Assembly: GCA_016296885.1 (NCBI GenBank)
Contig: JAEDHT010000039.1
Location: 1 to 15,729 of the forward strand
From: Clostridiaceae bacterium
Lineage (GTDB): Bacteria; Bacillota; Clostridia; Oscillospirales; Acutalibacteraceae
Length of the DNA stretch: 15,729 nucleotides
Reading direction: 5' to 3'
The notes under the pieces are model-generated. The model was not told where the DNA came from. It searched no databases and saw only the letters and a program-made list of their open reading frames with translations. Numbering within the stretch: position 1 is the first letter of the stretch; the number at the start of each line of letters is the position of its first letter. Of this stretch, positions 1 to 7,467 are shown piece after piece. Position numbers and translations under genes: made by a program.

Positions 1-1334
1 ATGTAACTGCCTTGTGTTAAATCACCCGTGAGAACATAACCGTTGAGATCCAGCCGAATGATCTTATCAGTTAGTAAAAGCGGACTTGTAAGCGTGATGT
101 CGTTAATCAGCTTGATATTAACAGCGCCCGAGTCAATATCTTCTCTTAACTCTTGTTCGGTTGCAGACCCTTTTATTGCATCAAGTGCATAAATCATTCC
201 ATCCGTATCGGTAAATTCCAGCCAGATTTTGCAGGCTGATAAATCTATATCTGATGACATACCAAGTGCCGACTTAATATCCGATACATTCACAACTTCT
301 GTTTTTCTAATCGGTTTACTGTAATACCAGTTGTTTTTTCCGTCGTTACCCTGTACAACAAGCGATACATTTGCTGCGATACTTCCTTTGGTTGCCTCAA
401 TGTAATTCATTGCGGTACTATATACTACTGTGCCTATATTCTTACTGCTTCCGTCAAGTCTTAAGGTCATCGCCTTATCCGGCTCGATTATTCCTGCCGT
501 TGCCGTACCGGATGATGCCGGTGTTGCAGCAGATGCGAAAAGCACAGTTGACAGATTCAGATTAGAAGCGGGACGCACCCCGTAAAAACAGTATACATGA
601 GCTTCGACTACACTTTCTTCCGGATCTGCGGCAATCGCAAGGTCGTCAGTTTTTTCGCGTGGCATACGAAGCCAGAACCGGCCCCCGTCGTTCCAGTATC
701 TAGCTCGGAATAAATTTTTATCGTTATTACTTCCGGCTTGTATCCATTGAACACCACTTCCATAGTCTTCTGACGACAGTGTATACAATTTATCACTTGT
801 AGTAAAGTCCGTATTATTAGAATAATCCGGTGTTTTTACGGTTGTATGATTCATCAGATTCTGCTCGGCTGTTGTGAAATAATCAGTATTTTCAGCCATA
901 TTCTGTAATTCTGTGCGAAATTTGCTTGCGCCGTAGTGATTTCCTGATATTAGTGACGGATTAGTCTTATACACTCCATATTTTGGGTCAAATGTCCTAG
1001 CATATCCCCAATGGTTCGAAAACGGCTTATCATTTGCTATCGGACTTGCGGCAAAGATGACGGTATTATCGCCGTCTATTCCGCTGTCTTTTCCTAATAT
1101 GTACCATTCCTGCGGTGTTATTTTATCTGATTTTTTACCCAATATCAGCTTGCCGTAATTATCAGCCATTCCATTGTCTTTCGGAGCAAATGTATTGTCC
1201 ATTAGCTGCTTCTTTGTGGCATAGGTTGACACGCTTGGTAAGGTGCTTGTATTTTCTTCTGCAAATGCCGTCTGCGGTACAAGTGAAAGCACCATACACA
1301 TCGTAAGCAGTATGCTTAAAATTCGTTTTTTCAT
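1..1334 (-). CDS. Secreted surface protein, 3' end beyond window edge
   Basis: An open frame runs without a stop from an ATG at 1334 to the left edge, giving 444 complete codons; the C-terminus is missing. A perfect AGGAGG core (AGGAGGAA, 1341-1348) lies 6 bases before the ATG. The N-terminus is a classic signal peptide: a MKKR positive end, a hydrophobic core and a likely cleavage after AFA at residue 25, so the protein should be exported. Residues about 50-270 read like the globular DUF6273-type domain of Clostridia surface proteins, with WYILGKDS, a DGGRFWLRMP segment near residue 221 and GVRPASNLNLS near residue 252. The domain name is from memory. Towards the visible end, residues about 395-440 read as beta-rich, including LDLNGYVLTGD, which is typical of large adhesin-like proteins. 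It lies 37 bases downstream of the TetR gene on the same strand and is probably co-transcribed with it. The exact role is unknown. Confidence 0.85.
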   Translation of the reverse strand, partial: MKKRILSILLTMCMVLSLVPQTAFAEENTSTLPSVSTYATKKQLMDNTFAPKDNGMADNYGKLILGKKSDKITPQEWYILGKDSGIDGDNTVIFAASPIANDKPFSNHWGYARTFDPKYGVYKTNPSLISGNHYGASKFRTELQNMAENTDYFTTAEQNLMNHTTVKTPDYSNNTDFTTSDKLYTLSSEDYGSGVQWIQAGSNNDKNLFRARYWNDGGRFWLRMPREKTDDLAIAADPEESVVEAHVYCFYGVRPASNLNLSTVLFASAATPASSGTATAGIIEPDKAMTLRLDGSSKNIGTVVYSTAMNYIEATKGSIAANVSLVVQGNDGKNNWYYSKPIRKTEVVNVSDIKSALGMSSDIDLSACKIWLEFTDTDGMIYALDAIKGSATEQELREDIDSGAVNIKLINDITLTSPLLLTDKIIRLDLNGYVLTGDLTQGSY

Positions 1335-1371
1335 TAATTATTCCTCCTAAAAAATGTTTTTTGAATTTAAT

Positions 1372-1977
1372 TTATGCCGTAATAGCACCCGACTTTGATT
1401 TCGGGTTATATTTCGTAATAAAGAGTTCAAGGGTTTCTTTGAGCGTTTCTATCTGGGATCTCATATAGAACTCATCCTCAAACAATGCGTAATGTACGCA
1501 AGCCCGAATCATAATAAAAATAAGCGGCGTAAGCTTTTGATAGGGGATACCGAGCTTGCACTCTAAGCTTTTTGCGTATTCTGTATAACGCTTATCAACA
1601 CCTGAAAAGAATTTCTGACCGTATTCTCTGTATTTCGGGTGGGTATAGACCTGATACATCAGGCGATATTTCTTTCCGTGCTTTTTTGCCGTCCAGTAGG
1701 GTATCTCATCAATAAACCGCCACAAGTCCTCTATATCTTTGGGGGATTTCGCCATAAAGTCGTCTTCTACCTTACTCATACAGTATTCTGTGGACTGAAT
1801 TATAAGGTCGTCCAAATCCTTGAAATATGTATAAATCATAGATGTGTTGTATCCGCAATGCTTAGCTAAAGCTCGAATACCGGTGCCGTGAAGTCCTAAC
1901 TCGGCAAAGCCGTTAAAGCACTTTTCCATAAGCTCAATCTTTTTAGCGTTCCACTGAGCCTGCGTATAATTTGCCAT
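1372..1977 (-). CDS. TetR/AcrR-family transcriptional regulator
   Basis: This 201-residue protein has the TetR size and layout: an N-terminal helix-turn-helix at about residues 31-60 (GIRALAKHCGYNTSMIYTYF followed by KDLDDLI), then an all-helical ligand-binding region. The open frame extends 6 codons further upstream to 1995. However, the ribosome site AGAGGT sits inside that extension and is ideally placed, 6 bases before the ATG at 1977, so the shorter start is chosen. The presumed ligand is unknown. It is transcribed towards the secreted protein gene, 37 bases away, suggesting one operon. An inverted repeat within its own promoter (2023-2053) suggests autoregulation. The family call is firm; targets are inferred from context. 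Confidence 0.88.
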   Translation of the reverse strand: MANYTQAQWNAKKIELMEKCFNGFAELGLHGTGIRALAKHCGYNTSMIYTYFKDLDDLIIQSTEYCMSKVEDDFMAKSPKDIEDLWRFIDEIPYWTAKKHGKKYRLMYQVYTHPKYREYGQKFFSGVDKRYTEYAKSLECKLGIPYQKLTPLIFIMIRACVHYALFEDEFYMRSQIETLKETLELFITKYNPKSKSGAITA

Positions 1978-2017
1978 TTGATTACCTCTTTTCATTTGAA
2001 TCGTTTGTTGCGAATAA

Positions 2018-2053
2018 ATTATAACATATATTGTATAAAAAATTCAATATGTT
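2018..2053 (-). promoter_or_regulatory. TetR gene promoter with overlapping inverted repeat
   Basis: On the minus strand a perfect TATAAT (2018-2023) is preceded, 18 bases away, by TTGAAT (2042-2047). Between and over these boxes lies an imperfect palindrome, AACATATATTG ... CAATATGTT (2023-2033 and 2045-2053 on the plus strand). It is symmetric in AACATAT/ATATGTT with a two-base bulge in one arm. A palindrome covering the core promoter is the usual arrangement for TetR autorepression. The repressor match is an inference. Confidence 0.55.
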
Positions 2054-2241
2054 GTGGAATTTTAATGTAGGTAATTGTAGGTAAATGGACGTAAAGTAAA
2101 AAACAGAGTTTTACGATAATGTTACATTGCTTATTCATACTTCGCAACAAGCTAATAGCTGACGGCAGATATATCGATGCTGTGGATGAAATTATTCTGA
2201 AATGTCTATAATAGAGTCAAGATAGGTGTATGAGAAGATTT

Positions 2242-2267
2242 CGCAAAACCTGTCTTTTCTTTTTGCG
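2242..2267. repeat. Hairpin with CGCAAAA / TTTTGCG arms
   Basis: The left arm CGCAAAA (2242-2248) and right arm TTTTGCG (2261-2267) are perfect 7-base complements around a 12-base loop. The core GCAAAA is shared with the hairpin at 2373-2390, which suggests a repeated element rather than a one-off fold. It has no T-run placed as in a standard terminator. Confidence 0.4.
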
Positions 2268-2372
2268 CAGAGCGTTTTCACTAAGTTCACTGTAAAAATC
2301 GGAATTAATATTCAAATAATCGTTGCATTTTTTGGCATATAATGATATACTAATATTGACTTATAGCCTTGA

Positions 2373-2390
2373 GCAAAACGTGGGTTTTGC
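2373..2390. repeat. Palindrome GCAAAAC-GTGG-GTTTTGC
   Basis: A perfect 7-base inverted repeat with a 4-base loop. A further GTTTTGC copy lies at 2468-2474, 40 bases before the ATPase start, and another GCAAAAC at 2243-2249. The placement upstream of the ATPase gene suggests an operator, but no regulator is identified. Confidence 0.45.
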
Positions 2391-2441
2391 AAAATCAGAC
2401 CGTAATATATTGACCGTTAAGTGCCTTGACGTATCTGTATA

Positions 2442-2460
2442 CTGTGAACATCTGTGAACA
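2442..2460 (+). repeat. Tandem CTGTGAACA repeat upstream of the ATPase gene
   Basis: Two identical 9-base copies, CTGTGAACA at 2442-2450 and at 2452-2460, are spaced 10 bases start to start, about one helical turn. That spacing suits a protein bound to one face of the DNA. The function is unknown. Confidence 0.4.
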
Positions 2461-2508
2461 AATCAGAGTTTTGCTCATTCCTATTGACTTATAATATGGA
2501 GGTGCAGT

Positions 2509-3831
2509 ATGTACCGAATTGCGATTGAAAAATTATATAAATGGAAAAACAGTAAGCGCCGCAAGCCGTTGATTATTGAAGGTGCAAGACAGGTCGGCAA
2601 GACTTGGCTGATGAAGGAGTTCGGTAAACAAGCTTATGCGGATACTGTATATATCAACTTCGATTCCAATTCAAGAATGGCGGATTTGTTTTCAGCAGAC
2701 TTGGATACAGACCGCCTGATTATGGGACTGGAATTGTATGCCGGACGCAAAATCAATCCTGAAAACACCCTGCTGATTTTTGACGAGGTTCAAGAAGTGC
2801 CGAGAGCACTTGCTTCTCTTAAATATTTTTACGAGAACGCACCGCAGTATCACATTGTATGCGCCGGTTCTCTTTTGGGGATTGCTTTACATCAAGGCAC
2901 ATCATTCCCTGTCGGAAAGGTCGATTTCTTAAAGCTGTATCCACTCTCTTTCAGTGAGTTTTTAATGGCAACCGGCAACGAACGCTTTGCAGAGCTTTTG
3001 AAAAAGCAGGATTATGAAATGATCACAAGCTTTAAGCAAACTTATATTGACGCATTGAAACACTATTATTTTGTCGGTGGTATGCCGGAAGCAGTCCAAA
3101 GTTTTGCCGAAAGTAAAGATTTTAATGAGGTTCGTGCTATTCAAAAAAGAATTCTTGCGGCATACGAACAAGACTTCTCTAAACACGCACCGAACGAAAT
3201 TGTTCCGAAAATTCGTATGCTTTGGAATAGTATTCCGTCACAACTTGCAAAAGAGAATAAGAAGTTTATCTATGGTCTTGTCCGTGAAGGTGGCAGAGCA
3301 AGAGAATATGAAACTGCGATTATGTGGCTTTCCGATTGCGGACTTGTGCACAAGGTCAGTCGCGTGAATGCACCGGGTATTCCGTTGAAAGCTTATGAGG
3401 ATTTGAAAGCATTCAAACTTTTCATAGTCGATGTGGGACTCCTCGGCTGTATGACAGGGCTTCGTCAGCGTACACTTCTTGACGGTGATGACCTTTTCGT
3501 TGAATTCAAAGGGGCTTTGACAGAGCAATATGTTTGCCAGCAATTAAAAACGATTGAAGATTTAGGTATTTACTACTATACCAACGACAGAGGTTCTTGC
3601 GAAATTGATTTTGTCGTTGATAACGGTGAACAGATCGTTCCTATTGAAGTTAAAGCCGAAACGAACCTGAGAGCCAAGAGTCTAAAAACCTATCGAGAGA
3701 GGTTTGAGCCTGAATTGTCTGTTCGTACTTCAATGGCTGATTATAAGAAAGAAGATTGGCTTTTGAATCTGCCGCTGTACGCGATAGAAAATATCACGGC
3801 TGGATGCAACGCTCATAAGTTAGTATTGTAA
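2509..3831 (+). CDS. AAA ATPase with DUF4143 / nuclease-like tail
   Basis: This 440-residue protein belongs to the AAA_14-DUF4143 family of single-gene ATPases scattered through bacterial and archaeal accessory regions. Walker A is GARQVGKT (residues 25-32). Walker B is LLIFDEVQE with D92 and E93. A sensor-like CAGSLLG follows near residues 118-124. The C-terminal DUF4143 part carries the PD-(D/E)XK-like pattern EID (D367), then IEVKA with E380 and K382, so a nuclease-like fold is likely. Length is normal for the family and all motifs look intact. GGAGG (2498-2502) precedes the ATG by 6 bases. It lies upstream of, and in the same direction as, the toxin/Gabija block, but 146 bases and a strong promoter separate them, so it is probably a separate unit. 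The biological role of the family is not settled. Confidence 0.9.
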   Translation: MYRIAIEKLYKWKNSKRRKPLIIEGARQVGKTWLMKEFGKQAYADTVYINFDSNSRMADLFSADLDTDRLIMGLELYAGRKINPENTLLIFDEVQEVPRALASLKYFYENAPQYHIVCAGSLLGIALHQGTSFPVGKVDFLKLYPLSFSEFLMATGNERFAELLKKQDYEMITSFKQTYIDALKHYYFVGGMPEAVQSFAESKDFNEVRAIQKRILAAYEQDFSKHAPNEIVPKIRMLWNSIPSQLAKENKKFIYGLVREGGRAREYETAIMWLSDCGLVHKVSRVNAPGIPLKAYEDLKAFKLFIVDVGLLGCMTGLRQRTLLDGDDLFVEFKGALTEQYVCQQLKTIEDLGIYYYTNDRGSCEIDFVVDNGEQIVPIEVKAETNLRAKSLKTYRERFEPELSVRTSMADYKKEDWLLNLPLYAIENITAGCNAHKLVL

Positions 3832-3888
3832 AATTACTGCTTTATGTGGCATGTGCATTTCTATGTAGTATTTTTTCATATAAAAATG

Positions 3889-3966
3889 TCAATATATTTC
3901 AAAACATATTGATATTATACTACTTTAGAAGTATAATATAATCAGAATAACTCTAAAGAAGTATAA
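3889..3966 (+). promoter_or_regulatory. Promoter with two palindromes and a third half-site
   Basis: A -35 TTGATA (3909-3914) and a perfect -10 TATAAT (3932-3937) are separated by exactly 17 bases, about 40 bases before the toxin start. Two palindromes are laid over them. One is TCAATAT-N10-ATATTGA (3889-3912), which touches the -35. The other is ATATTATACT-N8-AGTATAATAT (3912-3921 / 3930-3939), a perfect 10-base inverted repeat spanning spacer and -10. The half-site AGTATAA recurs at 3960-3966, exactly 30 bases (about three turns) after the copy at 3930-3936, just before the ribosome site. Binding here would block transcription. The HTH protein encoded at 4636-5307 is the obvious candidate repressor, as is usual for toxin-antitoxin operons. 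The rest of the spacer 3832-3977 shows nothing notable. Confidence 0.7.
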
Positions 3967-3977
3967 ATGAGGCAAAA

Positions 3978-4655
3978 ATGAATAAACTAATTCTATATCA
4001 CGGTTCGCCCGAAATCGTTCAAGCACCCGTATTTAGCAAAGGCAAATCTTATAACGACTACGGACGGGGATTTTATTGTACTGAGTACATCGATCTTGCT
4101 AAAGAGTGGGCTTGTACTGAAAATCGCGATGGATACGTCAATAAATATGAATTAGATACCCAAGGACTTACTGTATTGAACCTTTCCTCTGACAAATACA
4201 CAATACTACATTGGTTAGCTTTGCTTGTGGAATACAGAAAATTCCGTGTTTCCACACCGATTATGAAACGAGGAATAGACTGGCTAAAAGAATATTTTTT
4301 GCTTGACTTAACCCCATATGACGCTGTCGTTGGCTACCGTGCGGACGACTCTTATTTCTCTTTTGCAAGAGCTTTTGTAAACAATGAAATCTCACTTACT
4401 CAGCTTTCTTATGCTATGCGACTCGGCAAGCTCGGCGAGCAGTTTGTTCTGAAAAGCCCTGCCGCATTTGAAAAGATTCATTTTATCTCTTATGAGATTG
4501 CTGACAATACAGTGTATTATGCAAAAAGAAAATCTCGTGACGATGAAGAAAGAGCAGCTTTTCGGATAGAGATTGAAAAAGATGATTTAGATGGTCTCTA
4601 TATGAGAGACATTATCCGTGATGAGGTGCAGCCAAATGATCCACGCTTACGATAA
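3978..4655 (+). CDS. DUF3990 protein, ADP-ribosyltransferase-like toxin candidate
   Basis: This 225-residue protein matches what I know of DUF3990, a family placed in the ADP-ribosyltransferase fold group. Visible family marks are LYHGS at the N-terminus (H8, the position of the NAD-binding histidine in such enzymes), DYGRGFYCT (27-35), GYRADDSYF starting at G119, and GEQFVLKS with Q155. There is no signal peptide, so it should act in the cytoplasm, probably by attaching ADP-ribose to an unknown target. GAGG (3969-3972) is 5 bases from the ATG. Its last 20 bases overlap the start of the HTH gene, the usual arrangement of a toxin translated together with its antitoxin. Family assignment is fairly firm from motifs; toxicity and target are inferred. 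It could alternatively be the effector of the downstream defence genes. Confidence 0.8.
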   Translation: MNKLILYHGSPEIVQAPVFSKGKSYNDYGRGFYCTEYIDLAKEWACTENRDGYVNKYELDTQGLTVLNLSSDKYTILHWLALLVEYRKFRVSTPIMKRGIDWLKEYFLLDLTPYDAVVGYRADDSYFSFARAFVNNEISLTQLSYAMRLGKLGEQFVLKSPAAFEKIHFISYEIADNTVYYAKRKSRDDEERAAFRIEIEKDDLDGLYMRDIIRDEVQPNDPRLR

Positions 4656-5307
4656 TCAATATCTCGATGATGCGATGAAATGTCTTGGGGAAGCTATGGA
4701 CTATGTCGCCAATAGTTGTAAAATAAAAATGGATAGTTTTCTTGAATTATTCATCGGAACCGGTTATGCAGAACAATTTGCTTTGGGTGTTCCCAAATAT
4801 GTCTCGGGAGTATCGGGTACGGAGCTTGTGATAAATGTTATCTCGAAGTCAGGAATAGATATAGACTTTTCTGAAGCACAAATTGATTATGAATACTCTC
4901 CCGAGTATTGGTGCGGTTGGATTTTAGCTTACTATCAATGGTACACCGGACGGAGCTTTAAAGAGATTCAGAAGCATATCTCCATGCAAGAGATTGAAAA
5001 GCTATATTCCACTTTGCATGAAGCATCCGAAAAAAAGTTTATAGATACCGTCAATCGTATGATACGCAAAAAGAATCCTCCGACTCGCCTGCAGGCACAA
5101 CGCAAGATTAGCGGTTATTCACAGAGAGAACTTGCAGAAAAGGTTGGTGTCAATCTGCGCACTCTGCAACAGTATGAAATCCGTGCAAAGGACATAAACA
5201 AAGCCGCAGGAGCAACGCTCCTTGCCTTAGCAAAAGTTCTCGGTTGCCGTGTTGAAGATCTATTGGAGTACGATAATAGTGAGATTGAAGATAATGAAGA
5301 AGTATAA
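4636..5307 (+). CDS. XRE-type HTH protein, antitoxin candidate
   Basis: A 223-residue protein with two parts. Residues about 1-140 are a conserved-looking helical region including YSPEYWCGWILAYYQWYTGR and a TLHEA segment, often found beside DUF3990 toxins as far as I recall. Residues about 149-210 are a clear XRE helix-turn-helix (SQRELAEKVGVNLRTLQQYE). The frame is open back to a GTG at 4618. The ATG at 4636 is preferred because GAGGTG ends 7 bases before it. It overlaps the toxin gene by 20 bases. The expected role is to neutralise the toxin through the N-terminal part and to repress the promoter at 3909-3937 through the HTH. Only 30 bases separate it from the GajA-like gene, with no visible terminator, so the two modules are probably co-transcribed. 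Confidence 0.8.
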   Translation: MIHAYDNQYLDDAMKCLGEAMDYVANSCKIKMDSFLELFIGTGYAEQFALGVPKYVSGVSGTELVINVISKSGIDIDFSEAQIDYEYSPEYWCGWILAYYQWYTGRSFKEIQKHISMQEIEKLYSTLHEASEKKFIDTVNRMIRKKNPPTRLQAQRKISGYSQRELAEKVGVNLRTLQQYEIRAKDINKAAGATLLALAKVLGCRVEDLLEYDNSEIEDNEEV

Positions 5308-5337
5308 AGAACTCATTTGTTATAGGAGGTGTAAAAC

Positions 5338-7467
5338 ATGTTTTTAAAGAAAGTTAAAATATTTAATTATAGACAACTACAGAGTATTGAACTTGATTTG
5401 CAAAATTCTTTGACAGTATTGGCAGGACCAAATAATAGCGGAAAAACAACTCTTATTTCTGTTCTGAAGGGAATGTTCCACGATAAAAAACTCAGTTTCA
5501 CATATAGCGATATTCCTACAAATCTATCCACCGCTTGGGTAGATAAAATAATACCTGTATTCCAATCAATTATGGTTGAACATGATAAAAATTCAGGAAT
5601 CAGTGAGATTCTTAAAAAAATATCTGTCGATGATAGTTTTCTTCCTGTTTACTCTATAGATTGCTTCCACGCACAAATTCAAGTAGACTACGATCCGGCA
5701 GGTGATGATATTCAACTGTTTGCGGATTACCTTATGGACTTAGATGAATCGAAGCACTCCTTTTACTTTATTTATTTATATGAACCAAGTACAGCTTCTT
5801 TTGAAAAACTTCTTGGTGAATATTACGATAAACTGTCATCACGTTTTCTGGACATTAGTAAACCTGATTGCAAAGAAAAAGAGACAAAGCTTTATTATAT
5901 AAAAGAAGAACTACTAAAATTGTATTGTAACGCTTCGCTTGAAAAATGCTATTTCTGTAATTCAAACTATGAAAATGTAAATCCCATAGAGATAACAGCA
6001 TTTAAGAAACTGTTTAATTTCCGTGATATACCCGCAGTAAGAGAATTGGACGATATTGACTCTGATACTTCAAAAGGGATAAGCAAAAGAATTATTGCCT
6101 TGTTGAAAGACAACGAAACTTGGGTAAAGGCGACAAAACAACTTCCAGATCTATTGATGGCACAAATTGAAACTTCTGGGGCCAAGAAAGAAATCAAAAA
6201 TTCATCAATAAAGTCGTTGGATGAAACAGTTCAGGATATATCCAAGACGAGTGGTGGTCATATTGGAAAATTACAACTCGAAATGGATGTTAACGAAAAT
6301 GATGTAGAAGACTTTATTCAAAAAATCACTCGCGCCAAATATGATATAGATGGGTTGCTCTTGAATGAGCAATCTCAGGGGTTAGGATTTAGCAATTTAA
6401 TTTATTTACATATGAGATTAGAGGAATTCTACAAATCCGTTGACGAAAGCAAGGTCAATGTGTTTTTCATAGAAGAACCTGAATCACATATGCATCCACA
6501 GATGCAAAATGTTTTCATTAGGTTTCTGACGAAATACTATACGGAAAAGAAATTACAAGGTCTTATAACAACACATTCAAACGAAATTGCACGATCTGTA
6601 GGGCTGAATAATCTAAGAGTTATCAGACAAACAGAAAAATCAAAAAGTGAATTGTTTAATCTAAGTAAGTTTAGAAAATCTATCGAAAATAAAAAGGTTA
6701 AAAATGTAGATGAAGAGTCTGAATTTCTGCTACAAAACTTTTTTGATTGGTTTTTCGAAATAGGTTATTCAGAGTTGATTTTTGCGGACAAGGTAATTCT
6801 TTATGAAGGAGATACAGAACGCTTATATATAAGAAAGCTATTAGGTATGACCGAATTTGCCTCTCTGCGTGACAACTATATTGCCTTTATTCAAGTCGGA
6901 GGAGCATATGCTCATAATTATCTTGAAATATTGACAATGCTCAAAATTAAATCTTTGCTTATAACCGATTTGGACTATGACAAGGATACTATTACTTTTG
7001 AAGCAATAAACAATTCAACAAGCACGAATGCAACAATCAATCATTGCTATAGATTAAATTATCCTGAAAAAGGTGCAACATATTTGCCATCAGTTAAAGA
7101 AATATATGAGATGCAAACTCAAAAAGGCACAGTTATATATGATGAGTTGGTTTATCTGTCGTATCAAGATGAAAATAGCACAGCACGCACATTAGAAGAG
7201 GCGATGTTAAACACATTTTTAAATAAAAATGTGTTTGATAAAATCAAGCGTAGTGAATGGAAATCGATAAGGAAAAATAACAACCTCACTTTTACCATCC
7301 CAAACAATAGAAAAGACGAAACAGATAGCGAGTTTTCTATTCGCGAAATTGTAGCCGCTTCTTCAAATAATAAAACAGATTTTATGTATTCTGTGGTTTT
7401 AAGCGGCAATGAAGAAAAGATGTTACCAGACTACATAAAGAAAGGATTGCTATGGCTGGCGAAATAA
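5338..7467 (+). CDS. gajA: Gabija GajA-like OLD-family ATPase/TOPRIM nuclease
   Basis: This 709-residue OLD-family protein has all expected motifs in order. The ABC-type ATPase has Walker A GPNNSGKTT (30-38), signature-like QSQGLGFSN (345-353), Walker B VNVFFIEEPESH (373-384) and H-loop TTHS with H413. The TOPRIM nuclease follows: LYEGDTER with E490, QVGGAYAHNYLEIL, and DLDYDKD with D544, D546 and D548. The late YLSYQDENSTARTLEEA segment also fits class 2 OLD nucleases, which pair with UvrD-type helicases. In Gabija, GajA cuts DNA during phage infection when nucleotides fall; that is established for characterised members, not tested here. The protein is longer than the roughly 580-residue reference GajA. 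Extra sequence between Walker A and the signature includes cysteines at 178, 197, 204 and 207. AGGAGGTG is 6 bases from the ATG. The end overlaps the helicase gene by 16 bases. The gene is visibly AT-richer than its left neighbours. Confidence 0.85.
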   Translation: MFLKKVKIFNYRQLQSIELDLQNSLTVLAGPNNSGKTTLISVLKGMFHDKKLSFTYSDIPTNLSTAWVDKIIPVFQSIMVEHDKNSGISEILKKISVDDSFLPVYSIDCFHAQIQVDYDPAGDDIQLFADYLMDLDESKHSFYFIYLYEPSTASFEKLLGEYYDKLSSRFLDISKPDCKEKETKLYYIKEELLKLYCNASLEKCYFCNSNYENVNPIEITAFKKLFNFRDIPAVRELDDIDSDTSKGISKRIIALLKDNETWVKATKQLPDLLMAQIETSGAKKEIKNSSIKSLDETVQDISKTSGGHIGKLQLEMDVNENDVEDFIQKITRAKYDIDGLLLNEQSQGLGFSNLIYLHMRLEEFYKSVDESKVNVFFIEEPESHMHPQMQNVFIRFLTKYYTEKKLQGLITTHSNEIARSVGLNNLRVIRQTEKSKSELFNLSKFRKSIENKKVKNVDEESEFLLQNFFDWFFEIGYSELIFADKVILYEGDTERLYIRKLLGMTEFASLRDNYIAFIQVGGAYAHNYLEILTMLKIKSLLITDLDYDKDTITFEAINNSTSTNATINHCYRLNYPEKGATYLPSVKEIYEMQTQKGTVIYDELVYLSYQDENSTARTLEEAMLNTFLNKNVFDKIKRSEWKSIRKNNNLTFTIPNNRKDETDSEFSIREIVAASSNNKTDFMYSVVLSGNEEKMLPDYIKKGLLWLAK

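Larger units (their letters stand above)
1996..2508. other. Gene-poor spacer with repeats and a possible gene remnant
   Basis: No full gene is visible in this spacer of about 510 bases. It holds the TetR promoter at its left end. A short open stretch (ATG at 2119, stop near 2211) would encode about 30 residues including LRNKLIADGRYIDAVDEIIL. That reads like real protein rather than chance, but has no clear ribosome site and is open upstream only back to about 2095, so it may be a decayed gene end. It also has four GCAAAAC elements, two of which help form hairpins, and a tandem CTGTGAACA repeat. The ribosome site GGAGG for the next gene is at 2498-2502. No convincing promoter with both boxes was found for that gene. 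Confidence 0.5.

Noticed and set aside
371..1306. Short open frames on both strands between 371 and 1306
   Set aside because: They are shadows of the minus-strand secreted-protein gene, which continues without a stop from 1334 to the edge and has a signal peptide and ribosome site.
3238..3543. Minus-strand 101-codon frame inside the ATPase gene
   Set aside because: Antisense to a conserved ATPase/DUF4143 region with no start signals.
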